Assembly: GCF_003666685.1 (NCBI RefSeq)
Contig: NZ_RCIZ01000003.1
Location: 1 to 64,000, forward strand
Origin: Mesorhizobium sp. YM1C-6-2
Lineage (GTDB): Bacteria; Pseudomonadota; Alphaproteobacteria; Rhizobiales; Rhizobiaceae
Length of the DNA: 64,000 bases
Direction: 5' to 3'
Positions within the stretch are counted from its first letter, which is position 1. Each line of letters opens with the position of its first letter. Shown here one piece after another: positions 16,255-25,626 of this stretch. The translations under genes and the position numbers were made by a program. The notes beneath the pieces were generated by a model. The model had not been told where the DNA came from. It saw only the letters and a program-made list of their open reading frames with translations, and made no database searches.

Positions 16255-17124
16255 TCAGCGCACTCTGGCGAGCAGCCGCTCGGCCTGCGCAAGATGCAGA
16301 CGCTCGACCATCCTGCCGTCGATCGAGATGACGCCCTTTCCGGCATTCTCCGGCAGGGCGAAGGCCGACCGGACGGCCTCGGCCTCGGCGATGGCGTCGG
16401 CGGAGGGCGAGAAGGCCGACAACGCCGGCCCGATCTGGGCGGGATGGATCAGCGTCTTGCCGCCGAAACCCATCGCGGCACCCTCCGCGCATTCGCGCGC
16501 GAAGGCATCGAGGTCGCGGAAATCGTTGCTGACGCCGTCGAGAATATCGAGGCCGCCGGCCCTCGCGGCGAGCACCATCTGCAGCAGCCAGGGCATGATG
16601 TAGCGGCGGTCGGGCGTCGCCAGCACGCCGGTGTCCTTGACCAGATCGTTGGTTCCGGCAACGAAACAATCCAGCCGCGCCGCGCGGTCGCGGCCGAATT
16701 CGGCAAGCGCGCCGATGTTGAGCATCGCCTTCGGCGTCTCGATCATGATCCAGAGCTTGAGATCGTCGGGCGCCGCCGCCTCGTCCAGCGCGTCGTCGAC
16801 ATCGTGGATGTCGCGCGGCGTGTCCACCTTGGGCAGCAGCACCGCGTCGGGCGCGCATTCGCAGGCGGCAGCGAGATCGTCCCGTCCCCATTCGCTGGCA
16901 AGCGGATTGACGCGGATGACGCATTCCGGGCCACCCTTCGGCCGCGCGGCGAACCAGGTCTTCAGGCGCTCGCGCGCCGCAGCCTTGGCTTCCGGCGCGA
17001 CGGCGTCCTCAAGGTCGAAGATCACCGCGTCGCAGGCGAGCGAGGACAGCTTGGCGATCGCCTTCTCGTTCGAGGCGGGCACGAAGAGCACGGCGCGGCG
17101 CGGCCGATGGATTCTCTCGCTCAC
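16255..17124 (-). CDS. HpcH/HpaI-CitE family lyase (CoA-ester lyase type)
   Basis: A 289-290 residue TIM-barrel lyase that cleaves or forms C-C bonds of CoA-linked acids (malyl-CoA or citramalyl-CoA lyase type). Diagnostic blocks are RRAVLFVPASNEKAIAK, CDAVIFDLEDAVAPEAK (metal-binding Glu/Asp), VIRVNPL, DAVLLPKV, LWIMIETPKAMLNI and GGKTLIHPAQI. The substrate cannot be fixed from sequence. GTG at 17124 is preferred over the ATG at 17205, since similarity begins at RPRRAVLF. It is divergent from the FAD oxidoreductase. Confidence 0.85.
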   Translation of the reverse strand: MSERIHRPRRAVLFVPASNEKAIAKLSSLACDAVIFDLEDAVAPEAKAAARERLKTWFAARPKGGPECVIRVNPLASEWGRDDLAAACECAPDAVLLPKVDTPRDIHDVDDALDEAAAPDDLKLWIMIETPKAMLNIGALAEFGRDRAARLDCFVAGTNDLVKDTGVLATPDRRYIMPWLLQMVLAARAGGLDILDGVSNDFRDLDAFARECAEGAAMGFGGKTLIHPAQIGPALSAFSPSADAIAEAEAVRSAFALPENAGKGVISIDGRMVERLHLAQAERLLARVR

Positions 17125-17237
17125 GGAATTCTGCGACCTCAGGAATTCTCTGGCATTTGGCCTTCTTGCCCGGCAATGCTGGCCCTTGCAAGGGCGTGGC
17201 GGCAATGTTTCGCCGGATGCGCAAAAGAGGAACGGCG

Positions 17238-18404
17238 ATGCGTTACGACGTGGTGATCATAGGCGGGGCGATCGTCGGCAGTTCGGTTGCCTACTATCTG
17301 CGTGAGGAAGGTTTTTCGGGCACGATCGCGCTGATCGACCGCGATCCGCAGTTCACGCATGCCGCGACGACGCTTTCCTGCGCCTCGATCCGCCAGCAAT
17401 TCTCCATCCCCGAGAACATCCGCCTGTCGCAGTTCACGCTCGGCCTGTTCCGGCGGCTCAAAGAGGAATTCGGACCGGATGCCGATATCGGCTTCCGCGA
17501 GAACGGCTATCTCATCCTGTCGACCGATGACGGGCTGCCGGTGCTCAGGGCGAACCATGCCGCCCAGCAGGCCGAGGACGCCGACATCGTCATCGAGGAT
17601 GCGCAGGCGCTGGTCCGCCGCTTCCCGTGGATGTCGCCGGAGGGGATCGCGGCCGGCGCCTTCGGACGCACCGGCGAAGGCTGGTTCGACGCGCATGCCT
17701 ATCTGCAGCTCTTCCGCCGGGCGCTGAGGACGAAAAACGTCGATTTCGTCAATGCCGCGGTGACCGGCATCGAACGCAAGGGCGGAAGGCTGACGGCGGT
17801 GCTGCTGGACAATGGCGAGCGGCTGGAAGCCGGCACGATCGTCAACGCAGCGGGGCCGAATGCCGGCAAGGTCTCGGCGATGGCTGGGATCGCGCTGCCG
17901 GTCGAACCCCGGAAGCGCTCCGTCTTCGTCTTCGAGGCGCGCGAAAAGTTCGAGGACATGCCGCTGATCGTCGATCCGAGCGGCATCTATGTGCGGCCGG
18001 AGGGATCGGTCTACATCACCGGCGGGGCGGAGAGCGAGGATGACGAGGCGGCCGCCGACCCCGGCGATTTCGAGCCGGACTGGCCGCTCTTCGAGGAAAC
18101 GATCTGGCCGCTGCTCGCGACCCGCATCCCGGCCTTCGAGGCGATCAAGGCGACCCGCGCCTGGGCCGGGCATTACGACTACAACACGCTCGACCAGAAC
18201 GCCGTCATCGGGCCGCATCCGGAGGTGAAGAACTTCATCTTCGCCAACGGTTTCTCCGGCCACGGCCTGCAGCAGGCGCCGGCGGTCGGCCGGGCGATCG
18301 CCGAACTCGTCATGCATGGCGGCTACCGCAGCATCGACTGTTCGGCTTTCGGCTATGAGCGCATCGCCGGAAACCGGCCTTATCGCGAGCTGAACGTGAT
18401 CTGA
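17238..18404 (+). CDS. FAD-dependent oxidoreductase (DAO family)
   Basis: A 388-residue flavoprotein. The dinucleotide-binding fold is at the N-terminus ([17 protein letters not shown], GxGxxG-like with Ala at one position), with the FAD ribose acid in IALIDRD. The end motif [25 protein letters not shown] is typical of the sarcosine/D-amino-acid oxidase-type (DadA/FOXRED1) group. It probably oxidises an N-substituted or D-amino acid; the substrate is unknown. The ATG at 17238 matches the conserved start RYDVVIIGG. It is divergent from the lyase and has no obvious operon partner. Confidence 0.85.
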   Translation: MRYDVVIIGGAIVGSSVAYYLREEGFSGTIALIDRDPQFTHAATTLSCASIRQQFSIPENIRLSQFTLGLFRRLKEEFGPDADIGFRENGYLILSTDDGLPVLRANHAAQQAEDADIVIEDAQALVRRFPWMSPEGIAAGAFGRTGEGWFDAHAYLQLFRRALRTKNVDFVNAAVTGIERKGGRLTAVLLDNGERLEAGTIVNAAGPNAGKVSAMAGIALPVEPRKRSVFVFEAREKFEDMPLIVDPSGIYVRPEGSVYITGGAESEDDEAAADPGDFEPDWPLFEETIWPLLATRIPAFEAIKATRAWAGHYDYNTLDQNAVIGPHPEVKNFIFANGFSGHGLQQAPAVGRAIAELVMHGGYRSIDCSAFGYERIAGNRPYRELNVI

Positions 18405-18412
18405 CCCATTGC

Positions 18413-18450
18413 GCCGGCCCTATGCGGTCTTTGATTCCGGGCCGGCTTTG
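18413..18450 (+). terminator. candidate terminator before leuD
   Basis: GCCGGCCC (18413-18420) pairs with GGGCCGGC (18439-18446) across an 18-base loop and is followed by TTTGTGT. The long loop makes it a moderate candidate. Confidence 0.4.
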
Positions 18451-18490
18451 TGTAAAGCGACTGCAGCAAAACAGGCCGGAAAGACAGAGC

Positions 18491-19096
18491 ATGGATAAGT
18501 TCACCAAGCTGACGGGCGTTGCGGCGCCGTTGCCGATCGTCAACGTCGACACGGACATGATCATCCCGAAGGATTATCTGAAGACGATCAAGCGTACCGG
18601 ATTGAGCGTCGGTCTCTTCGCCGAGATGCGCTTCAACGAGGACGGTTCGGAGAACCCGGACTTCGTGCTCAACAAGCCGGCCTACCGCAAGGCCGAGATC
18701 CTGGTGGCGGGCGACAATTTCGGCTGCGGGTCGAGCCGCGAGCATGCACCCTGGGCGCTGCTCGACTTCGGCATCCGCTGCGTCATCTCGACCAGCTTTG
18801 CCGACATCTTCTACAACAATTGCTTCAAGAATGGCATCCTGCCGGTGACGGTCAGCCCGGAAGACCTGGAAAAGCTGATGGACGATGCCTCGCGCGGCGC
18901 CAATGCGACGATCACGGTCGACCTCGAGGCGAAGGAAATCCGCGGGCCCGACGGCGGCGTGATCACGTTCGACCTCGACGAGTTCAAGCGCCACTGCCTG
19001 CTCAACGGGCTGGACGACATCGGCCTGACCATGGAGAAGGCGCCGGCCATCGCCAGCTACGAGCAGAAGCTCGCCGAAAGCCGCCCCTGGGCGTAA
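18491..19096 (+). CDS. leuD: 3-isopropylmalate dehydratase small subunit
   Basis: A 201-residue swivel subunit which, with LeuC, isomerises 2- to 3-isopropylmalate in leucine synthesis. Visible family motifs are [31 protein letters not shown] (substrate-binding) and [18 protein letters not shown]. The length is typical. leuC is not in this window, so the subunits are encoded apart, as is common in rhizobia. leuB follows after a RidA gene. Confidence 0.97.
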   Translation: MDKFTKLTGVAAPLPIVNVDTDMIIPKDYLKTIKRTGLSVGLFAEMRFNEDGSENPDFVLNKPAYRKAEILVAGDNFGCGSSREHAPWALLDFGIRCVISTSFADIFYNNCFKNGILPVTVSPEDLEKLMDDASRGANATITVDLEAKEIRGPDGGVITFDLDEFKRHCLLNGLDDIGLTMEKAPAIASYEQKLAESRPWA

Positions 19097-19136
19097 GCCG
19101 ATTTTTCCGTCGCAATTCCAGACGGAAAACCGGCTT
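19095..19136. repeat. inverted repeat between leuD and the RidA gene
   Basis: AAGCCGATTTTTCCGTC (19095-19111) and GACGGAAAACCGGCTT (19121-19136) form a nearly perfect hairpin with a 9-base loop, beginning in the leuD stop codon. It may attenuate transcription or be a repeated extragenic palindrome; there is no clear U-run. Confidence 0.55.
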
Positions 19137-19157
19137 CAACTTTCCTGGACTGCTTCC

Positions 19158-19541
19158 ATGCGCAAGCTGATCTCCACCGGTTCGCCCTTCGAGAAGACCG
19201 CCGGCTACAGCCGCGCGGTCGTCCAGGGCGACTGGTGCTTCGTCGCCGGCACCACCGGCTACGACTACGCGACGATGACCATGCCGGACAGCGTCGAGGC
19301 GCAGGCGAGGAACTGCCTCGCCACGATCGGCAAGGCGCTGGCCGAGGGCGGCTTCTCCTTCGAGGACGTGGTCAGGGCGCATTACTACATCACCGACCAG
19401 GCTTACGCCGACATCGTCTTCCCGATCCTCGGCGAGACGTTCGGCGATATCCGGCCGGCCGCGACGATGATCGTCTGCCTGCTCAACAAGCCCGAGATGA
19501 AGATCGAGATCGAGGTCACCGCGCTGAGGCGGAATTCCTGA
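19158..19541 (+). CDS. RidA/YjgF-family protein
   Basis: A 127-residue protein of the Rid family, which hydrolyses reactive enamine/imine intermediates. Blocks are FEKTAGYSRAVVQGDWCFVAGTTG, a central QARNCLATIGKALAEGG helix, and PAATMIVCLLNKPEMKIEIEVTA. The Arg that binds carboxylate in RidA proper is not found in the usual form (RPAATMI is close), so it may be a different Rid subgroup. It lies between leuD and leuB on the same strand, suggesting a role near branched-chain amino acid metabolism. Confidence 0.85.
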   Translation: MRKLISTGSPFEKTAGYSRAVVQGDWCFVAGTTGYDYATMTMPDSVEAQARNCLATIGKALAEGGFSFEDVVRAHYYITDQAYADIVFPILGETFGDIRPAATMIVCLLNKPEMKIEIEVTALRRNS

Positions 19542-19630
19542 TTCTTTCGATCAATTTGAGCCTTGCGCCACATAGGGGCGGCGTTTAGCAAGGCGTCGGT
19601 TTCCTAATCTGCGACTTACAGGGGCGTTTC

Positions 19631-20734
19631 ATGGCACCGAAAAAACTATTCCTTCTTCCCGGCGACGGCATCGGTCCGGAGGCGATGGGAGAGGTCAAGA
19701 AGCTGATCGCCGCCATGAACGAGAAGTTCGGCAGCGGCTTCGAGACCGATGAAGGCCTGGTCGGCGGCTCGGCCTACGACGCCCATGGCCAGGCGATCTC
19801 CGACGCCGACATGGCCAAGGCGATGGCCGCGGACGCGGTGCTGTTCGGCGCGGTCGGCGGGCCGAAATGGGATGCTGTGCCCTATGAGGTGCGCCCCGAG
19901 GCCGGGCTGCTCAGGCTGCGCAAGGACCTCGAGCTTTTCGCCAACCTGCGCCCCGCCATCTGCTATCCGGCGCTGGCTGCATCCTCCTCGCTGAAGCAGG
20001 ATGTCGTCGAGGGTCTCGACATCCTCATCGTGCGCGAACTCACCGGCGGCGTCTATTTCGGCGAGCCGAAGCAGATCATCGACCTCGGCAACGGCCAGAA
20101 GCGCGGCATCGACACGCAGGTCTACGACACGTTCGAGATCGAGCGCATCTCCAGCGTCGCCTTCGAGCTGGCGCGCTCGCGCAAGAACCACGTGACGTCG
20201 ATGGAAAAGCGCAACGTCATGAAGTCGGGCGTGCTGTGGAACGAGGTGGTGACGCAGACCCACAAGGCGAAATATTCCGACGTGAAGCTCGACCACATGC
20301 TCGCCGACGCCGGCGGCATGCAGCTCGTGCGCTGGCCGAAGCAGTTCGACGTCATCGTCACCGACAATCTGTTCGGCGACATGCTGTCGGACGTGGCCGC
20401 CATGCTCACCGGCTCGCTCGGCATGCTGCCCTCGGCCTCTCTCGGCGCGCCCGATGCCAGGACCGGCAAGCGCAAGGCGCTCTACGAGCCGGTGCACGGC
20501 TCGGCGCCCGACATCGCCGGCAAGGGCATCGCCAACCCGATCGCCATGCTCGCCTCCTTCGGCATGTGCCTGCGCTACTCCTTCAACATGATCGAGGAGG
20601 CGGACCGTCTGGACCAGGCGATCGCCTCGGTGCTGGAATCGGGCCTGCGCACCAAGGACATCATGTCGGAAGGCATGACCGAAGTCGGCACCATCGCCAT
20701 GGGCGACGCGATCATCGCGAAGTTCCTGCTCTGA
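19631..20734 (+). CDS. leuB: 3-isopropylmalate dehydrogenase
   Basis: A 367-residue NAD-dependent enzyme that oxidises and decarboxylates 3-isopropylmalate in leucine synthesis. Motifs are [12 protein letters not shown] at the start, [38 protein letters not shown] with [12 protein letters not shown] (metal and substrate site), and [18 protein letters not shown] (NAD-binding loop). It follows the RidA gene by 89 bases. Confidence 0.98.
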   Translation: MAPKKLFLLPGDGIGPEAMGEVKKLIAAMNEKFGSGFETDEGLVGGSAYDAHGQAISDADMAKAMAADAVLFGAVGGPKWDAVPYEVRPEAGLLRLRKDLELFANLRPAICYPALAASSSLKQDVVEGLDILIVRELTGGVYFGEPKQIIDLGNGQKRGIDTQVYDTFEIERISSVAFELARSRKNHVTSMEKRNVMKSGVLWNEVVTQTHKAKYSDVKLDHMLADAGGMQLVRWPKQFDVIVTDNLFGDMLSDVAAMLTGSLGMLPSASLGAPDARTGKRKALYEPVHGSAPDIAGKGIANPIAMLASFGMCLRYSFNMIEEADRLDQAIASVLESGLRTKDIMSEGMTEVGTIAMGDAIIAKFLL

Positions 20735-20816
20735 TCCCGGCCGGCTTCGGCCGGCACCCCCAAGCAGAACCGGCTTTCTGGCACTCCGGAATGTCGTTTT
20801 TGCCGCTACGTCAGGT

Positions 20817-20845
20817 CTCATGCATGGGCAATCTCCATGCATGAG
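20817..20845. repeat. perfect 11-bp inverted repeat across the MFS gene start
   Basis: CTCATGCATGG (20817-20827), a 7-base loop and CCATGCATGAG (20835-20845) form a perfect hairpin. It contains both candidate start codons (ATG at 20820 and 20841). As RNA it would hide the start; as DNA it could be an operator. Confidence 0.65.
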
Positions 20846-22136
20846 CGTCGTCGTGTCCGAACCGGCATCCCGGAAAGCGCATAGCGAGCGTCCCGCCGCG
20901 CCGCCGCCGCTCGTCGCCATCGCCTCGGTGATCGCCTCGATGGCGCTGGTCGCGGTAGGCAACGGGCTGATGTTCGCCTATATCCCGGTGCGGCTCGGCG
21001 CCGAGGGCTTCGCGCCGACCTGGGCGGGCGGCATGCTGACCGGGCTGTCCGCCGGCGGCATCGCCGGCTGCCTGCTCACCGGCGTGATCGTGCGCCGAAT
21101 AGGGCATGCGCGCGCCTACATGGTGCTTTCGGCCCTCATCGTGCTTTCCAATGTCGGCGTCGCGGCCGGCACGCACCCGATCCTCTGGATCGTCGCGCGG
21201 GCGCTCTACGGCTTCGCCATCTCGGCCATGTTCATCGTCGCGCAAAGCTGGCTGAACGATGCCATCGACAATTCGATACGCGGCCGGGTCATGGCGATCT
21301 TCTATGTCAGCTATGTCGTCGGCCTGGGCATCGGCTCCGCGCTGATGGGGTTGCTCGACATAGGTTCGGCGCAGGTGCCGCTGGTCGGCATCAGTTTCAC
21401 CGCGCTGTCGATGCTGCCGATCGGCCTGACCAGGCTCGCGCAGCCGCCGGCGCCAGAATCCGCTTCGGTGGCGCTGGGGCGCGCCTGGCAGATATCGCCG
21501 GTCGGCGTCGCCGGCATGCTCGCCGTCGGCGGCCTCTCCATGATGATCGCCGGCTTCTCGCCGATCCACGCCACTGCGAAGGGGTTCACGCAGCAGGAAG
21601 TGGCGATGCTGATGTTCTGCATGCCGCTCGGCACGCTGCTCCTGCAGATCCCGTTCGGCTGGATCTCCGACCGCACCGACCGCCGCTACGTGCTGATCAC
21701 GGCGTCGCTTTTGGTGGCCGTGGCCGGCATCGCCGCCGCCCGCTACGATGCGGCGTCGCTTTCGGTGATCCTGGTCATCTACGTGGTCTGGAGCGGCGCG
21801 TCGGAATCGATCTATTCCCTGTCGTCGGCCCATGCCAACGACCGCGCCTCGAAGGACGACCTGGTGGCGCTGTCCTCCTCGATGCTGTTCGCCTGGTCGA
21901 TATCGGGCTTCATCATTCCCGGCCTCGGCACGGCGCTGACGGCCGCCTACGGCACGCAGTCCTTCATCTATGTGGCGATCGTCATCGCCGTCGTCTATGC
22001 GCTGTTCGTGCTCTGGCGCGTGGCGCAGGCGCGGCCCGTGCCGCAGGCCGAAACGGGAAGCTTCGCGCCGATGACACCACAGGCGCCGCTACCGGTCGAT
22101 CTGGCCTTCCCGTCCGAGGACGACCAGCGGCGGTAG
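20841..22136 (+). CDS. major facilitator superfamily transporter
   Basis: A 431-residue protein with about 12 membrane segments. The cytoplasmic loop after TM2 is RRIGHARAYM, and loop 8-9 has GWISDRTDRRYV, the paired MFS signatures. TM5 region: IRGRVMAIFYVSYVVGLGIGSAL. It resembles the YcaD-like/UMF MFS branch, but the substrate cannot be deduced. ATG at 20841 is chosen; an in-frame ATG at 20820 would add seven residues. Both lie in a perfect inverted repeat. It ends 3 bases before the convergent MscS gene. Confidence 0.85.
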   Translation: MSVVVSEPASRKAHSERPAAPPPLVAIASVIASMALVAVGNGLMFAYIPVRLGAEGFAPTWAGGMLTGLSAGGIAGCLLTGVIVRRIGHARAYMVLSALIVLSNVGVAAGTHPILWIVARALYGFAISAMFIVAQSWLNDAIDNSIRGRVMAIFYVSYVVGLGIGSALMGLLDIGSAQVPLVGISFTALSMLPIGLTRLAQPPAPESASVALGRAWQISPVGVAGMLAVGGLSMMIAGFSPIHATAKGFTQQEVAMLMFCMPLGTLLLQIPFGWISDRTDRRYVLITASLLVAVAGIAAARYDAASLSVILVIYVVWSGASESIYSLSSAHANDRASKDDLVALSSSMLFAWSISGFIIPGLGTALTAAYGTQSFIYVAIVIAVVYALFVLWRVAQARPVPQAETGSFAPMTPQAPLPVDLAFPSEDDQRR

Positions 22137-22139
22137 CGG

Positions 22140-22976
22140 TCAGGCGGGCTGCGGCGCCGAGAAGGACAGGTCCCGCTCGTCGAACCGCGTTTTCATGCGT
22201 TCGATCAGCTCGATCTTCGTGCGCAGGAAATCCTTGTCGGATGTCCAGTAGCGCAACGTCACCGTCACCCCGGCGTCGCCGAGCGTGGCGAGATAGGCGA
22301 CCGGCGACGGGTTGTCCCTGACGCGGGAATCGGCCGCGGCGAGCTCCATCATCAGCTTCTGGGCAAGACCGGCGTCGGAGCCGTGCTTGACGCCGACCGA
22401 GATGTCGTTGCGGCGGGTGCGGTTGCGCGTCGTGTTATAGACCGGCTCGTTCCAAAGCTTGGAGTTCGGCGCCAGTATATAGGTGCCGTCGGCGGCGCGC
22501 AGCCTGGTCGCGAAAAGGCCGATCTCCTCGACGTCCCCTTCGACCGCGCCGACCTTTATCGATTCGCCGATGCGGAAGGGTCTAAGGAAAAGCAGCATCA
22601 GGCCGGCTGCGATGTTCTGCAGCGTGCCCTGCAGCGCCAGCCCGATGGCCAGGCCGATCGCGCCGATCGCCGCGATGATCGACGCCGTCTGCACGCCGAA
22701 CTGGCCGAGCACCATGACGATGACCATCACCAGTATCGCATAGCGCGCCACCGTCGACAGGAAGCGCGATACCGTGGCGTCGAATCCGCGGACCCGGCTG
22801 AGGGTGGCGAACAGGCTGCGTTCGATGAGGCCGGCAACCAGCCATCCCCCAATCAGCAGTATCACCGCGCCGATCACCGAGAAGGAATAGGAAACAGCCA
22901 GTCCGCTGATCTGCGCGACGCCGGCCTGGACGGCGATCCACGCGCCCTGGGGATCGAGCTGGGTTTCGAGGTCCAT
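22140..22976 (-). CDS. MscS-type small-conductance mechanosensitive channel
   Basis: A 278-residue inner-membrane channel that opens on osmotic downshock. Three N-terminal membrane segments (about 23-50, 64-85 and 93-120) are followed by the pore-lining TM3 with the Gly/Ala pattern AIGAIGLAIGLALQGTLQNIAAG. The cytoplasmic beta domain has RPFRIGESIKVG and VEEIGLFATRLRAADGTYILAPNSKLW. Size and motifs match E. coli MscS. The ATG at 22976 is chosen, as the longer frame to 23042 lacks a signal. It occupies the place upstream of rsfS where nadD is usual in rhizobia. Confidence 0.93.
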   Translation of the reverse strand: MDLETQLDPQGAWIAVQAGVAQISGLAVSYSFSVIGAVILLIGGWLVAGLIERSLFATLSRVRGFDATVSRFLSTVARYAILVMVIVMVLGQFGVQTASIIAAIGAIGLAIGLALQGTLQNIAAGLMLLFLRPFRIGESIKVGAVEGDVEEIGLFATRLRAADGTYILAPNSKLWNEPVYNTTRNRTRRNDISVGVKHGSDAGLAQKLMMELAAADSRVRDNPSPVAYLATLGDAGVTVTLRYWTSDKDFLRTKIELIERMKTRFDERDLSFSAPQPA

Positions 22977-23168
22977 GGCGCCGGCTCCTGCTTGTGGGGT
23001 ATGGGACCGATAACCCGTCGCGCGCCGATGCGTTCCCGCCAAAGCCGGGCGGAATTCGCTGCTTTGCTAGGCCAAGGAGCGTCTTGAAACTGCAATGCAA
23101 CTCTGCCTATCTATTGGGTGCCGGCTTGATTTGCGCCGGTTGGTTGTTCCGTCCTGAAAGGAAAGACA

Positions 23169-23579
23169 CTGAGAACAGCACTGCGGAAGAAGGCGGATAT
23201 CCTGCCTTCGCCGGCCGGGTTAAGCGGAAACGACGCTTCCTCCCGCGCCCTTGAAACAGTCCTTGCCAGTCTGGAAGACTCCAAGGCCGAAAACATCGTC
23301 ACAATCGACATCCAGGGTAAATCGAGCCTCGGCGACTACATGGTCGTCGCATCGGGCCGTTCGCACCGCCATGTCGCCGCCGTCGCCGATCAGCTCCTCA
23401 AGGCGCTGAAGGATGCCGGCCTCGGCAATGCGCGCGTCGAGGGCCTGGCGGGCGCCGACTGGGTGCTGATCGATGCGGGCGACGTCATCGTCCATGTCTT
23501 CCGCCCCGAAATCCGCGAGTTCTACAACATCGAGAAGATGTGGCAGGCTCCGGACCTCGAGGAAGAGACGATCCACTAA
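23169..23579 (+). CDS. rsfS: ribosomal silencing factor RsfS, apparent CTG start
   Basis: Binds ribosomal protein uL14 and blocks subunit joining under starvation. Conserved parts are IVTIDIQGKSSLGDYMVVASGRSHRHVAA, ADWVLIDAGDVIVHVFRPEIREFYNIEKMW. The reading frame is open from 23130 to 23579, yet contains no ATG, GTG or TTG before an internal ATG at 23340 in the middle of the domain. The best start is CTG at 23169, with AAGGAAAG about 5 bases upstream, giving 136 residues including the usual variable N-terminus. rlmH follows, as in most bacteria. Confidence 0.85.
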   Translation: MRTALRKKADILPSPAGLSGNDASSRALETVLASLEDSKAENIVTIDIQGKSSLGDYMVVASGRSHRHVAAVADQLLKALKDAGLGNARVEGLAGADWVLIDAGDVIVHVFRPEIREFYNIEKMWQAPDLEEETIH

Positions 23580-23641
23580 GGTCCTTTCGACCGGACCTGC
23601 ATTCCGGGGTTCTCGGCCCGGATGTCTCGGCCTGCGGCATG

Positions 23642-23667
23642 ACCCGAAATCGACATCGATTTCGGGT
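23642..23667. repeat. 12-bp palindrome between rsfS and rlmH, REP/RIME-like
   Basis: ACCCGAAATCGA (23642-23653) and TCGATTTCGGGT (23656-23667) form a perfect inverted repeat with a two-base spacer, flanked by GCATGA and GGATCATGC. This composition is common in dispersed extragenic palindromes of rhizobia. Confidence 0.6.
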
Positions 23668-23702
23668 AGGGATCATGCGCAACAGAAAAGGCCGGAGGGC
23701 GG

Positions 23703-24185
23703 ATGAAGATTTCGGTATTTGCCGTGGGCCGCATGAAGGCCGGCCCCGAGAAGGAACTTGCGGACCGCTATTTCGAGCGTTTCTCGAAAAGCGGCCCTGC
23801 CGTCGGCCTGGAATTCTCCGGTATCGCCGAAATCCCCGAAAGCCGCGCGCAGGGCACCGCGGAGCGCAAGCGCGAGGAAGGCGACAGGCTGAGGCAGCAT
23901 CTGGCATCGGGCGCAGCGCTGATCCTGCTCGACGAGCGCGGCAAGAACATCTCCTCCGAAGATTTCGCGACCCGCATAGCCGCGCTGCGCGACGGCGGGC
24001 GGCGCGCGATGACGGTCGCGATCGGCGGTCCTGACGGCCACGACCCGTCGCTGCGCGAAACGGCCGAGCTGGTATTGTCCTTCGGCGCGCAGACCTGGCC
24101 TCACCAGATGGTGCGGGTCATGCTCGGCGAGCAGCTCTACCGCGCAGCGACGATCCTTTCCGGGCACCCGTATCACCGCGCATGA
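23703..24185 (+). CDS. rlmH: 23S rRNA (pseudouridine1915-N3) methyltransferase RlmH
   Basis: A 160-residue SPOUT-class methyltransferase acting on helix 69 of the 23S rRNA. Key blocks are ISVFAVGRMKAGPEKELADRY at the start, LILLDERGKNISSEDFA, VAIGGPDGH (the knot that binds SAM) and MVRVMLGEQLYRA...PYHR at the C-terminus. The length is typical. It is downstream of rsfS, with a palindrome in the 123-base gap. Confidence 0.97.
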   Translation: MKISVFAVGRMKAGPEKELADRYFERFSKSGPAVGLEFSGIAEIPESRAQGTAERKREEGDRLRQHLASGAALILLDERGKNISSEDFATRIAALRDGGRRAMTVAIGGPDGHDPSLRETAELVLSFGAQTWPHQMVRVMLGEQLYRAATILSGHPYHRA

Positions 24186-24294
24186 GGCTGCGGCCTTGCC
24201 GGCGGCGGTCGCGCATGGTTGATGGTTCGTTAACGAAGCAATCGCTAGGATCGGCGCTTCAGGCTGGCCGTAGATCGGCGACTGCAAGGGACGG

Positions 24295-25626
24295 ATGAAA
24301 ACTCCAGGCGGAAAATGGCTGAGCGTGTGGCGCGGTCTTGCGGCCGCGGCTTTGCTCGTCGCCGCGAGCCTGTCCGCCCATGCCGAGGAAACCGCTTTGA
24401 GCGGGTCCGCGACCGAACGGCAGGAGGTCGACCAGTCGGTCGCCGAATATGAACGGGTGTCGCGCGAGATCACCCTGTCGGAGGAGCGCAAGGCGTCGCT
24501 CGCCACAGAGATCGCCGAGGTCAAGAAGGACGCCGCGTCGATCACCGCCGCGCTGATCCAGTCGGCCAAGACCGAGCGCAAGCTCAGCCAGGACATCGAG
24601 GACATCACCGACCGCGTCGAGGCGCTGAAGACGCAGGAAAACGGAATCAAGGAATCGCTTGCCGGACGGCGCGAGGTTCTGGCCGAGGTGCTCGGGGCGC
24701 TGCAGCGCATGGGGCTCAACCCGCCACCGGCGATCCTGGTGACGCCGGAGGACGCGCTCGCATCCGTGCGCAGCGCGATCATGCTGGGCGCGGTGGTGCC
24801 CGGGCTGCGCAAGGAGACGGAAGCGCTGGTCGCCGACCTGACCGAACTGTCGCGCATCGCCGCCTCGATCGAGGACGAGCGCACGCGGCTGTCCGAGGCC
24901 TTTGGCGAGCAGCTTGCCGAGAAGGAACGGCTCGAGCTTCTCGCCGCCGAGAAGCAGCGCCTGCAGACCGAGCACGAGACGGCGCTCGACGCCGAGCAGA
25001 AGCGCTCGGAAGAGCTCGCCGGGAAGGCGAAGAGCCTGAAGGAACTGATCGCGGCCCTGGAGAAGCAGGCGGCCGAAGTGGAGAAGGCGCGCCTCGCGGA
25101 GGCCGAGCGGCAGCAGCGCCAGGACGAGCTCGCCGCGCTGCCCGTTCCAGAGGCGAATCAGCTCATCGCGGCGGCGCCGTTCAACTCGCTGAAAGGCCAG
25201 CTCGCCTTGCCGGTTTCCGGCAAATTCGGCCGTCGTTTCGGCGACAAGGACGGTAACGGCGGCGTGATGCAGGGCGACACGCTTGCGACACAATCGGGCT
25301 CCATCGTCACGGCACCGTCCGACGGGAGCGTTCTTTATGCGGGGCCATTCCGTTCTTATGGACAACTCTTGATCCTGAATGCCGGCGACGGCTATCATGT
25401 CGTTCTGGCCGGGATGAGCAGAATCAGCGTCACGTCGGGTCAGTCCGTTCTGGCGGGTGAACCGATCGGCGCGATGGGTGAGGCCAGGGTCGCGAGCGCC
25501 TCGGCCGATACCCTTGGAAATGCCACGCCGGAACTCTACGTTGAGTTCCGCAAGGATGGGAAACCCGTCGATCCGTCTCCATGGTGGGCGGACCGTCACT
25601 CTGGAAGGACAGGAAATGGTACGTAA
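24295..25626 (+). CDS. murein hydrolase activator EnvC-like (LytM domain)
   Basis: A 443-residue periplasmic protein with a signal peptide (WRGLAAAALLVAASLSAHA), two long coiled-coil stretches (about 40-130 and 195-280) and a C-terminal M23/LytM domain (about 305-440). The zinc residues of active LytM enzymes are incomplete: the HxH motif is replaced around GYHVVLAGMSRISV, as in EnvC, which activates amidases rather than cutting peptidoglycan itself. Its end overlaps ctpA by 11 bases, so they are translated together. Confidence 0.85.
   Translation: MKTPGGKWLSVWRGLAAAALLVAASLSAHAEETALSGSATERQEVDQSVAEYERVSREITLSEERKASLATEIAEVKKDAASITAALIQSAKTERKLSQDIEDITDRVEALKTQENGIKESLAGRREVLAEVLGALQRMGLNPPPAILVTPEDALASVRSAIMLGAVVPGLRKETEALVADLTELSRIAASIEDERTRLSEAFGEQLAEKERLELLAAEKQRLQTEHETALDAEQKRSEELAGKAKSLKELIAALEKQAAEVEKARLAEAERQQRQDELAALPVPEANQLIAAAPFNSLKGQLALPVSGKFGRRFGDKDGNGGVMQGDTLATQSGSIVTAPSDGSVLYAGPFRSYGQLLILNAGDGYHVVLAGMSRISVTSGQSVLAGEPIGAMGEARVASASADTLGNATPELYVEFRKDGKPVDPSPWWADRHSGRTGNGT

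Noticed and set aside
15989-16924. 311-codon minus-strand open frame spanning the DUF1737 gene and part of the lyase
   Set aside because: Only its last 68 codons are real (DUF1737, from the ATG at 16195); the rest is the lyase in the wrong frame.
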